This document shows, one piece after another, positions 7,483 through 18,300 of a stretch of 64,000 nucleotides of DNA; the first letter of the stretch is position 1; each line of letters opens with the position of its first letter. The notes beneath the pieces are model-generated. The model was not told the DNA's origin and did no database searches. It saw nothing but the letters and a program-made list of their open reading frames with translations. The translations under genes were made by a program, and so were the position numbers. Source of the DNA: Sphingobacteriales bacterium 50-39 (GTDB lineage: Bacteria > Bacteroidota > Bacteroidia > Chitinophagales > Chitinophagaceae); assembly GCA_001898505.1 (NCBI GenBank), contig MKTZ01000016.1, positions 426,387 through 490,386 of the forward strand, in the 5' to 3' direction.

Positions 7483-10400
7483 TTGTGAATGCCTCATACA
7501 CCCCTTCCAGAACGACCCGGGCACCAGCCAGTCGCAACGGATCATGGACGAATTGCTCGACAATGCGCCCAAGATAGACGCCCGTACCCTGGCCGATCTC
7601 CTCAACTTCTTCGTCCAGCTCTCGCGTCAGATCAACTACTACGACCTCCAGATGAACCTGGACGACTGGCAGCCCTTCTTCCGCAAGAGTGCTCCGTTCA
7701 ACATCGCGGCCATCATCTCCTATGACACCGACGCGATCCGCACCAACTACGAAGGCTATAACGCCCTTTTCCAGCGCAGACCCTCCACGACCGGCCTCCA
7801 GCTGAATGCCTACTTTCTATACTACCGCTTCATCAATATCATCAATACCTGGCATCTCTCCATAAAGGACAGCGATCTACCCCTCACGGATACGATGGAG
7901 AACGTCATCCGCAATACCCTCCAACAACCCGTTCGGCTGTTCATCTCGTATGCCAATGCGGCGGCGCAGACCTTTGGCATGAAACCCATCGATATCACCC
8001 CGCTACAGAACAATCCCGTCTGGGGCATGACCCCCAATACCCTCATCGCCGCAGATACTGAATTCAGTAAGGGTACCACCAGCCGGTACCGGCAGATCAT
8101 CAATCTCGCCCATGAGTTCAGTTCGCTGCTCCCCGCCTTTATGGGCGCCACCCGGGCCCTGGCGACCGAAGCCCAAAAAAACCTCCAGCAAAGCCTGCTC
8201 CCGCTCAAGGCGGAACTACAGAAACTCCACCCACCCCATTTGGGCCTCCTGTTCGCATTCCTTGGGGTCTTCCAGCAATTGCAGAATGACCTCAACCGCT
8301 ATACCCGCAAACACCTGGATTTCTTCTATAGCAGCATCCTGCAATTCAAGCCTGCCGGGGCTGTCCCCGACAAGGCGCATATCATCTTCGAGATCCAGAA
8401 GGCGCTGAAGACCTATCTGATCAAGAAAGGCATCAAGGTCAAGGATGGGAAGGACGACAATAAACAGGAGATCCTGTTCGGTCTCGACAACGAGATGGTA
8501 GCCAATCAGGCGCAGGTAAAGGACACCCGGACGCTCTTCCTGAACAATTTCGACATCCCCGATGCGGCTCACCCCGGCGACGAAATTGCGGTGATGGAAG
8601 GTGTGTACATGGCGCCGGTGGCAACCATGGCCGACGGCATCGACAAGGATTTTCAGACGGATGTCAAGAATTTCTATACGGTGGGCAACAAGGAAAGCAA
8701 ATATATCATACCCGGCACCCGGACCTATAAACCTTACCCCAATGCGAGGCTTGGCTTTATACTCGCATCGCCGGTGTTGTTGCTGAATGAGGGAAGAAGG
8801 ACGGTGAATGTGACCATCGCGTGCCAGTTGGAAGATCCGACGGTGAAGACCGAGTTGCTATGTGATTCCGGCACCGACCCGAACGAGTATCCAACCTTGT
8901 TCTCGACACAAGCCATCTTCAAGCGTGTCCGTAAAGCCTTCCGCCAATCCTATGTCTATATCAGCGAGGATCTTATCCAGCAGGCGATAAAAAAGGGCAT
9001 TAGCGACGCCACCGCCGACCTGTTGCTCAGTTTCCTGCTGGAACAGAAGAAAATGGTCTGCAACAATCCGGAGAGTACATATCGCCTGGAGGATGCGGTC
9101 CGCTGGAGTGACTGGTGGACCCGCTACTACCACAACTTCAGTAACCCCTTGTACCCTGAACTCGCGGAAAAAGCGGTCATCGACGCCCTGTTCCCCGCGC
9201 GCCATGTGCTGAAAGTTCTGTTCAGCGGAGAAAAAGAATGGATCACTCCTACCCGGATCAAACGCCTGCGATTTACGCCGCTCGTCGTGGGCGCGGCCGG
9301 GAAAAAAACATTCGCCATCAAGTTCAAGGCAATTCTCGATCCGACAAAGGGCGCAGTGACTTTCTTCGACAAGGACAAACTGAAAGAGGATTACAACACG
9401 ACCCTTCCCGTCGTGAAAATAGAGCTCGACGACAAAATCAAGGTCAAGCGCGGTTTCCCGGTACCGAAAAAATCGGCCTGTTGCTTGCAAATAGCGCCCG
9501 ACCCGCATAAGCGGCTGTTTTCCTTTTACTATTTTCTGCGGAACGTCAAGGTCATCGACAAGACGGATACCGACATGTTCACGACGACCTCCTTTCCTAC
9601 AGGGATTACTGTAAAGGTCTGCGGACTGAAGAAGTTTGTTGTGCAGAATGATGAAAGTGTGATGGATGTGAATGGGCCGGTATATCCGTTCGGCGCAAGG
9701 CCGGATATCCAGGATTTCAACGTGATCAGTCCTTCTTTTTGTATAACACCGGCATTCATTGCAGATGCATCGTCAAACCCAAATGCTATAAGCGCGGCGG
9801 GCGCAAATGCGCTGTCGGCACTTTTGTCGCCGGCAAATGGGAATAAGATCCGTGTATCCATGGCTGCAAGGGATAACTTCCTGAAACAGACATTTCAAAA
9901 TCCGGTTCCTACTGTCTTGTCGGCTGCAGAACAGGATAAATTGAATTCATTGATAGACGATCCGACAAAAAATTACTGCGGCTCGGTCTTACGCGGGCCG
10001 AATTTCTATGTCGGCAGTAAAGAGGTCTTTTGCAAAAAATGGAATGATGTATATATCAACTTCAACTGGAAGGACAAACCGGCAGATTTCAGGGATCATT
10101 ACAAAGCTTACATTGCAAAGCACGATACTGCCGACCCGACAAAATATATCTACGGACTCGATAAGAAGGACTTTCAGATCAATCTGGCAGTGCTCGACGA
10201 TGGGAAATGGCATGCGGAAGATCCGACCGCTGCCCCTCCAGCAGATGTCACTGTAACAAACATAACCACGAATGACCAAAACAGGTTGCTTTTCCCCGAC
10301 CAGCCCCAAACCGCCTCACCGTGCATGCCGCTCAATCCTTTCGATCAAAGTATCCACATAAGTAACCAACAGTTCACTTCGCTGACCCGGAAATTCGAAG

Positions 10401-12355
10401 TTGATACGCTGCCTTTTGTCCGATTGGAATCGGGCTCCCGAAAGGGGTTTTTGCGGATTAACCTGCAAAACCAGGATTTTCTTCACAAGGATTATGCTTA
10501 TGTTCTCGCCCGTCAGATGAATGCCGCCGCGGCCTTGACGGTTCTTGATCCAAGTGGCGTTCCGATAAAACTGGTGGACGACGCGGTCTATTATGATGCG
10601 AATGGGAACCTGATCTTTTTCAGCGCGACCAAAATCCGAGATAACGTGGCAAAATCTCTTTCGATCGCGACGACAGTCGAGGGAGATATTAACGGTGCGA
10701 CTGGCATCAAAGTCAATACAGGTGTCAGCGCGGCAGACTACGGCAACCCGATTCCTTTTGGCAAGGCCGACAAAATTAGAGACATTCTTAACCCACCGCC
10801 GCCATTAATACGGCGGGCTCTTATGAAAAATGCGACCTCCTTGAAGGATACGATCAAGGACATCGATACCGTGATCAACAACACAAAAAATTTCCAGGCC
10901 ATCATTCCCAACGAACCCTGGACCCCCATCATACAAGGCATCTCCATCGACTACACCGCCACCGCCTCCCTCACCGACCTCAATCTCATCCACCTCTACC
11001 CCTATGACGGCACCTACAAAGCAGAAGAGATCGCCCTCCAACCTACCCTCCTCCCCACCTTCTGCGATGAAGGCACCCTCTTCATCGGTCTCGAGAACCT
11101 CGTCCCCGGTTCCAATCTGAACATCCTGTTCCAGTTGGCCGAGGCTACCGCCGACTCCGAGCAGCCAAAGGAACCCGTCCACTGGCACTATCTCACCAAC
11201 AACGAGTGGCAGCCGCTGCGAACCGGCTTCGAAGTGCTGGACGACGCTACAAAGAACCTGACCAGCTCCGGCATCGTCAAATATGCCCTGCCCGAAACGA
11301 TGACCAATGACAATACGGTGATGCCGAAGAAATTGCATTGGATAAAGGCCACCATCCCCCAGCATAGCAAGGCAGTGAGCGAGACCACCGCAATTATGGC
11401 CCAGGCCATGCTGGCCGTCTTTACCAACGACGCCGTCAACGACAAGCTAAGGCTGGCCAAACCGCTGCTGGCCGGAAGCATTTCAAAATTGTTCGAGGCC
11501 GACGCCTCTGTAAAGACGGTCAGCCAGCCCTTCGACTCATTCGACGGCGCTCTTCCCGAGGCGGAGAAGATGTTCTATGTCCGGGTCAGCGAGACCTTGC
11601 GCCACAAGGGCCGGGCGATCCAGGCGTTCGACTATGAGCGCCTCGCGCTGCAGGCCTTTCCAAAACTCTTCAAGGCAAAATGCATCAACCACAGCCTGCA
11701 ACTCAACGCCAACGAATACACCAACGACTATCCCTACGCCCCGGGATTCGTCATCCTGGCCCTGATCCCCGACCTGACGAAGTTGAAGGCCGGCAACTCC
11801 TTCGAACCAAAAGTGCCGGTAAGTATGCTGGAGGATATAGATGCCTACATCCGTAAACGCATCTCGCCATTCGTCCGGTTCCGGTCGGTGAACCCCCGGT
11901 ATGAAAAGATCCATTTCTCCATAAAAGTGATGTTAGTGAAAGGCAAGGATGCCGGGTATTATACCGAAAAATTGAAGCAGGACGTCCGCGAATTGCTGGC
12001 GCCCTGGGCCATCGGGAAATACGACAAGCTCACCTTCGGCCAGTGCGTGTACCGCAGCGATATCATTCGCCTGCTGGAGACCAGCGGCTATGTCGACTTC
12101 ATCACGGAATTAAGAATGGGCAGGACCCCGACGGCGCTGACGGAAGATGCCCGCATTTGTCCCGGCACGCCAAGGTCCATTCTAGTGGCGGGAGATATCG
12201 ACGTTTGCATCGAGACGCCGGGTTGTCCGGATTGGGGCCCCTTCAGCCCATGCGACGACCAAAACTATTTGAAACCCTGTGACCATGAACCGGTGCCGAT
12301 AGCCAGGAAATGTATAGAGGATAAAAAGCCAACGAACAACCTTTATGGCGGATGA
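7475..12355 (+). CDS. Giant baseplate wedge protein (Afp11/gp6 J-like)
   Basis: 1626 aa, well above the roughly 900-1000 aa usual for Afp11. The C-terminal part has the baseplate-J-like pattern (SETLRHKGRAIQAFDYERLALQAFPKLFKAKC, then YIRKRISPFVRFRSVNPRY and KYDKLTFGQCVYRSDIIRLLE) that forms the ring of the baseplate. The N-terminal half, with TRTYKPYPNARLGF, is seen in large Bacteroidota versions. The last 60 residues add a Cys-rich tail with six Cys. Bases about 9560-10870 (residues about 700-1130) look less GC-rich and use different synonymous codons than the flanks, suggesting a replaced or inserted middle domain. Overlaps both neighbours by 8-11 bp. Confidence 0.93.
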   Translation: MFDCECLIHPFQNDPGTSQSQRIMDELLDNAPKIDARTLADLLNFFVQLSRQINYYDLQMNLDDWQPFFRKSAPFNIAAIISYDTDAIRTNYEGYNALFQRRPSTTGLQLNAYFLYYRFINIINTWHLSIKDSDLPLTDTMENVIRNTLQQPVRLFISYANAAAQTFGMKPIDITPLQNNPVWGMTPNTLIAADTEFSKGTTSRYRQIINLAHEFSSLLPAFMGATRALATEAQKNLQQSLLPLKAELQKLHPPHLGLLFAFLGVFQQLQNDLNRYTRKHLDFFYSSILQFKPAGAVPDKAHIIFEIQKALKTYLIKKGIKVKDGKDDNKQEILFGLDNEMVANQAQVKDTRTLFLNNFDIPDAAHPGDEIAVMEGVYMAPVATMADGIDKDFQTDVKNFYTVGNKESKYIIPGTRTYKPYPNARLGFILASPVLLLNEGRRTVNVTIACQLEDPTVKTELLCDSGTDPNEYPTLFSTQAIFKRVRKAFRQSYVYISEDLIQQAIKKGISDATADLLLSFLLEQKKMVCNNPESTYRLEDAVRWSDWWTRYYHNFSNPLYPELAEKAVIDALFPARHVLKVLFSGEKEWITPTRIKRLRFTPLVVGAAGKKTFAIKFKAILDPTKGAVTFFDKDKLKEDYNTTLPVVKIELDDKIKVKRGFPVPKKSACCLQIAPDPHKRLFSFYYFLRNVKVIDKTDTDMFTTTSFPTGITVKVCGLKKFVVQNDESVMDVNGPVYPFGARPDIQDFNVISPSFCITPAFIADASSNPNAISAAGANALSALLSPANGNKIRVSMAARDNFLKQTFQNPVPTVLSAAEQDKLNSLIDDPTKNYCGSVLRGPNFYVGSKEVFCKKWNDVYINFNWKDKPADFRDHYKAYIAKHDTADPTKYIYGLDKKDFQINLAVLDDGKWHAEDPTAAPPADVTVTNITTNDQNRLLFPDQPQTASPCMPLNPFDQSIHISNQQFTSLTRKFEVDTLPFVRLESGSRKGFLRINLQNQDFLHKDYAYVLARQMNAAAALTVLDPSGVPIKLVDDAVYYDANGNLIFFSATKIRDNVAKSLSIATTVEGDINGATGIKVNTGVSAADYGNPIPFGKADKIRDILNPPPPLIRRALMKNATSLKDTIKDIDTVINNTKNFQAIIPNEPWTPIIQGISIDYTATASLTDLNLIHLYPYDGTYKAEEIALQPTLLPTFCDEGTLFIGLENLVPGSNLNILFQLAEATADSEQPKEPVHWHYLTNNEWQPLRTGFEVLDDATKNLTSSGIVKYALPETMTNDNTVMPKKLHWIKATIPQHSKAVSETTAIMAQAMLAVFTNDAVNDKLRLAKPLLAGSISKLFEADASVKTVSQPFDSFDGALPEAEKMFYVRVSETLRHKGRAIQAFDYERLALQAFPKLFKAKCINHSLQLNANEYTNDYPYAPGFVILALIPDLTKLKAGNSFEPKVPVSMLEDIDAYIRKRISPFVRFRSVNPRYEKIHFSIKVMLVKGKDAGYYTEKLKQDVRELLAPWAIGKYDKLTFGQCVYRSDIIRLLETSGYVDFITELRMGRTPTALTEDARICPGTPRSILVAGDIDVCIETPGCPDWGPFSPCDDQNYLKPCDHEPVPIARKCIEDKKPTNNLYGG

Positions 12356-15300
12356 CCAACAAAATAAGACGATCAGCAAGACCCAGTCTGGCTTCCCGCC
12401 TTATCTCGATTTTGATAAGCTGCGCGGGGATGCGATTGCCTACCTGGGAACCCTGACGGGAAAGATCTGGACGGACTACAATGTACACGATCCGGGTATC
12501 ACCATCCTCGAGTCGCTGATCTATGCCGTGATAGACCTCGGCTACCGCACCAACCTGCCGGTGGAAGACCTCTTCGCCACCGCACCGGCCGCCACAACCA
12601 CCCACTTCACAAAAGACGACAATTTCCTCAAGCCGGTCCAGATCCTCACCGGCAACCCCGTCACCATCACCGACTACCGAAAAATGCTGGTGGACATCCC
12701 CTATGTCAAAAATGCCTGGCTGGTCGTCGACGACGGCCCCCTCAACGGCCTCTATCACGTATATGTCCAGTTGGACGAAAAGACCAAAGGGAAGCAGCCC
12801 CTCATCGACAAGACGATCCAGAAGATCAAGAAGTCGCTCATGGCGCACCGCAATCTCTGCGAGGACTTCGGCGACATCACGACTCTCTGCAGCCTCGACA
12901 TCGGGGTCTGCGCCCAGATCGAACTGGAAGACGATGCAGATGCGGAAACGGTATATTTCTCCATCGTAGAGACATTGACAAACTGGTTCTCCCCCTCCCC
13001 GGTATTCTATTCCCTGCAACAATTGCTGGACAAAGGCCGGACCATCGACGAGATCTTCGCCGGACGGCCCTATAACATCCGCGAAAGTCATGGTTTCGTT
13101 GACACCGCGGAGTTCGAAGCGATCCAGCTGAGAAAGGAACTGCATCTTTCCGATGTATATCACCTGCTGTTCGATGTCCCGGGCATCCGCAACGTCCGCA
13201 ATCTCGAATGGATGACCTGCTGCGACGGGAAGACGACCCGCAGCGACTGGAAGTTGGTCCTTCCCACAAATTATATCCCCGAATTTTCAATGAAATGCTC
13301 GGGCTTCGCCTTTGTGCGCAAGGGCCTTCCGATCCAGGTAGATCTCGCCGCCTTCGAGTCCTTCGTACAATTAAAGCTTTCCAAAATAGGCAAAGCCCTG
13401 TATAAGGAGCCCTCCGACTTCCTCGATCCCGAATATCCAAACGGCGTCTACCGCAGCGACCTCGCCGACTACTATTCCATCCAGAACGACTTTCCCCGGG
13501 TATACGGCATCGGCGAAGGCACACTCAGCGCGGACGCGCCGGTCGAACGAAAGGCACAGGCGCTGCAATTGCAGGGATTCCTGCTGTTCTTCGACCAGCT
13601 GCTGGCCAATTACCTGATGCAGTTGAAAAATATCCGGGCCCTATTTTCCCTGCAGCCGGCCAAAAAGGACGAGGCCCATACCTATTTTTCCGGCCAGCTC
13701 ACCAATGTCCCCCAATACGAACGACTGCTTCGCTTCCGCAGCAATCCTGGCGACGACAACCTCCTGGGCAGCGAAGGCACCATCCTCGCCTTCCCCATCG
13801 AAAGAAAGAAGTTACAGGCGGTCATCGACGGCAACAAACTCTCAAGTATAAACCTCGATAGGGACTGCGACTGCTCGGTCGAATTCCCGCCCTATGGCTT
13901 TTGCTTTGGTACCGACCGGGACGAGGCCGTAAAGCAGCTGCAGATCGACCTTCAGTACGGGAACTACACACCCATCGTCGCGTCGAACTCCAATGATTGC
14001 TATTTCTTCTATTTCCTTACCTCCTCGCCCGACATCGCCATCATCAGCAAACGCCTGTATGGCAGCCAGGCGGCTGCCGCCAATGCTGCATCTTCCATCC
14101 AATTCGTCGCCACGGTGGATCAGAACTTCCGGCGATTTGCAGACACCTGTTGTGAGAACAAGACCGACTTCTTCTCCTTCACCATCGAGTTGAATCTCGA
14201 CGAGTACGCGGGTTATCTCCAGATGATCGTCGAGGACCAACGGCTGTACACCACAAGGCGGCAGCAATTCCTCGACCACCTCCTGGCACGGTTTGCTGAA
14301 CGCTTTACGGACTATGCCATGCTCAGCGCCCCCTTCTTCACGCCTGATCAGCTGGCAATAAGACAAATAAAGGCAGAACAACAGTACCTGCAACACTACC
14401 CCGATCTCAGCGGCAATCGCGGGAAGGCCTATGACTATCACAAGAACAACTGGAACAACTATAACATCTCCGGCTTCGAAAAACGCTTCAAGGCGCTGGC
14501 CGGTATCGAGAACTGGCAAAAGCACTACCTCTGCAATTTCGTGGTCGAGCCGGCAACCATCCTCTATCAACTGTCTGTCTATTTTTTCAACGAGGCGTTC
14601 ACCGTACGCAACAAGACCGCGACAAAAAAGGAGGCCCTGGATTCCCTGAAGTCTGTTTATAGCCAACTCTCCGCCCCTTGTTTTGAGAATGCCCCGGTGG
14701 ACTATGCCGGCAAATGGGAGGTCTTCATCCGGGACAAGAGCAATAATAAATATGGATATACCCGGCTTTTCGATAACGAGGCCGACGCAAAGGCCTTTGG
14801 TCAAAAACTCGACAATATCTTCCGGTTCCAGCCCATCTTGCCGGCCGACGTTTTCATCAACCAACACATCCGGAAAGTGCAACTGTCCGACCATGCAGGA
14901 AAAGTCGTGGCCGAAGCGCGGGACCCCTACAAGGACCCGGACATGGCAAAGGTCTTCGCCGAAAAGGCGGCGGAAAAGCCGGCTAGTTCGCTGCAACCCT
15001 TAAATAGCCATTCCGGCCTCAAGCTCGATCGCCTCCTCCCCATACAAAAAACAACCCTCCCCTATCTTTTCCTCGACGACCGGGTGCTGGATTTCAGATC
15101 CACCGGGGTGATCCATATCGCCGGCGAAAAGACCACCTTCTCCGCCCTGAGTGCTGTGGACAATATCCAGTTCAATTCCCTGGAGGAATTTGAAGACGTA
15201 AAACAGGCGAAGAAGGCATTCCGTCGCCTACTGGAATTGTTGCCGGTGGATGCGAACTATACTATCGATCAGAACAAACAAACCGGGCTCTTCGAGCTCT

Positions 15301-18300
15301 TCCTCACCGATGGTGGAAAGAACATCGCTATCCTTTTCGGACAATCGCTGGCCATGGAAGCAGATGCCCTGCAAAAAAAGAAGGAGCTACTTGGCGCCGT
15401 GTCAAACCATATCTATACGCTCGCCGTAACCGATCCCATCCCCTATGAGTGGGAGTTCAACTATCGCGCGGAAGACCTGGCCGGCGATGCTATTACGTAT
15501 GTCAGTCAGGGTGAATACAAGACCGAACAGACAGCGATCGATGCGGCAAAGGCCTTCTACGCGCATTTTGACGACATCTCCTTCCAGAACTCGGCCGGCC
15601 AGCCAACGCTGACCCTGAAAACACCCAATGGGAAGATCAGCCTCGTCCCAAAACCAACCGACCCATCCGCCGACCCGGCCAAGGCAGAGCAATTGCTCGC
15701 CTTCAGCCAGCAATTACACCAGCAGGTGAACAAGACCACCGATGACGATCTCGAAGCCCTGCTGAAAAGGAACATCGTCAACCCCGGCGAGAATTATATT
15801 TACAAACTGGTGGACAAGGACAGGCGGCTGGCTGGGTATCCGCTTTTCAAGACGCTGACCACCGCCGCACTGGGTGAGGCAAAACGCGACGAACTCGTCA
15901 CACGCGGCCTGGCAGGGTATGATCCCGTAGATATCGCCACCGGCGGCAACATCATCTGCATCCGGAAAGACGAAGGCTCGAGGACAAAATGGTATCATTA
16001 TCGCGTCATCTGTACTAACCGGCAATACACCCAGGGAGACTGCCTCGGTAAGGACCTGGTATTGTTCGAAAGCTGCCTCGGCTATCCCACCGAAGCAGCG
16101 GCGCGCGACGCGTTCCAGGCGAACTACCTCGACATCCTCAAACATGCGCGGGACGTCACGCAATACGGCCCCGTGAAGTACATCAGCCTCTTGGAATTGC
16201 TGGTGCACGACCTAAGTTCCTGCGGGGTCATCAAGACCATCGTCTACGTTCCCGCTGAAACCTCCGCGGAATTTGGCGGCTATGAGGTGGACAAAGAACT
16301 GGCCATGCTGGCGGCAAGCTACCCTATCTGGTATCTGAAGAAGCACAAATACCGGTTTTTGCTGGGGACAACAGATGAGACGGCCAAAACCTTTACCGCG
16401 GACTGGCAAAGCAATCTCATTTACACCACTCCGGAAGAGGTCATGCGGGACTACCGCTTCTTTCTCGTGATGCTCCGGTATGCCGGAAATTATTGCCTCG
16501 AATGGGATCCCGTTGAGAAATGCTTCATCATCTTCATCCGCGAAACCCTGGCTCTCAGTGCCCATGGCTTTCCCGATCAGGTCTCGGCCTGGGGACCTGA
16601 GGGGGTAGGTAAATTCATCTGCGTGGCCCAATCGCCGGGCGGCTTCCACAACTTCCAGGCGCCGCCGCCCTGTTATTATGGATTCTTCGTCGCCTGCGCC
16701 AATGCCGGGTTGGTCCATCCCTGCAGCTACGAAACACCCGCCCGCCGCGACGCCGCGCTACAGGCGCTCTTCCAGGCGTCCACCTTCAACTTTTTCGATC
16801 TCCTGGACCACCCTAACCCCGATGAATTGGTCCTTCTCGATAACGATGCGGCAAGAACGCCGTTAGCCACCATCCGGCTGCGGGAACGCGACCGTTGCTA
16901 TGTCACGCTCTGCGAGGCGCTGGTGCTGCTGGCCGATGCCGTGAACGACGACAAGAATTTTGTCGAGTCGCAAAAAAAGGGCACCTATCAGCTAAATGTC
17001 ACCGTAAAAAAAGGCGATGTCTCGATGGTTTGCCCACTGGCCCGGCCAAAGGACCCCGCGATGAAGCTCGAAGAATGGAAGACACGGTTGCGGAAACTCG
17101 CCTGTTGGATCCCGGTCCGGGTTGTCGACGATGCCTGTGGTCAGTCCGGGCAAAGAAAATATTTTGTATCCATCCGGCTCCCCGGGCTTAGCAACTGCGG
17201 CGACGATATCGGTACAACCACCGGCGGCGAACCCTGCACGGACGGCTGCAATGTCGGCTGCTACCTCGCCTGGAAAAGCGATTGTTGTTTCGACACCTGC
17301 TGCGATGCGTTCCTCTTCTATCTCATCTCCCTGCAGTTGTTGACCGATATAAAGAATTACAAACCGGTGTCCACCTGCAATTGCCAGGACTATGGCATTG
17401 GACTCTACCCCCAGCTCTCTCTGAAGGAAGCGCAAGAGTTTAATCAACAGCTCCGCTCCATCTATGACAAGGTGCGCTGGTTATGCCAACCCCTGCAGAA
17501 GCAAGACCCGAACGATCCGGCCGGCAACCAGTTGGCAATGTATGGCGCCGGCAAACGGCTGGCGCTGTATGAGAAGAATTATTGCAGCAATGAGATCGTG
17601 GCGTTCACCCCGCAATATTACACCAGCAGCCAGATGGCCTGTGAGGCCGTGGAACGGGCACGACGGTTGATCAACAGCGAAGGACTGCACCTCGTGGAGC
17701 ATATCCTGCTTCGCCCTTGCCCCAAGATGGATGACAAATGTCCCAATCGCCCGCAACCCACAGGCCAGGAGAATAATTGTACGCTCAAGTGGATCCCGGG
17801 TGGCGAAAAAGATCCCTGTGGCGTCAACGAAGACAAACCGATCATATTCGTTCCGGGTAACGATCCTTATTCTTTTATTGCCACCGTGGCCCTACCCGCC
17901 TGGCCGGCCCGTTTCCGGACCGATACCAACCGGGCGATCATCGAAAAAATGTTGCAGCGCGAAGCCCCCGCGCATGTCTTGTTGCGCATCCTCTGGTTAA
18001 ATCCAAGGGAGTTCTGTTGTTTCGAGGCCTATTTCAAACAATGGAATGAATGGCTCGCGGAAAAGCTCTCCAGCACGACATATTCGGACTGCGACTTCCT
18101 TGGATTCCTTTTCAAGAAGAAATATTCGCTGCCGGAAGAATGCACCGATTGTCAGCCCTGTTCATGCGATGAGGTGCCCGAGCTGCCCTGCCAGCCGCAG
18201 GACGACGGTTGCCACAAGTCGGTGTTCGAGAATATCCAGGATATCTATGGATGGGGCAAGGTGGATGCCTATGACTTCGCCATCTGTGAAGCATTGGCTC

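Noticed and set aside
12243-14996. Long open frames on the - strand opposite the Afp12-like gene
   Set aside because: They follow from the strong C-ending codon bias of the gene on the + strand and have no domain pattern of their own.
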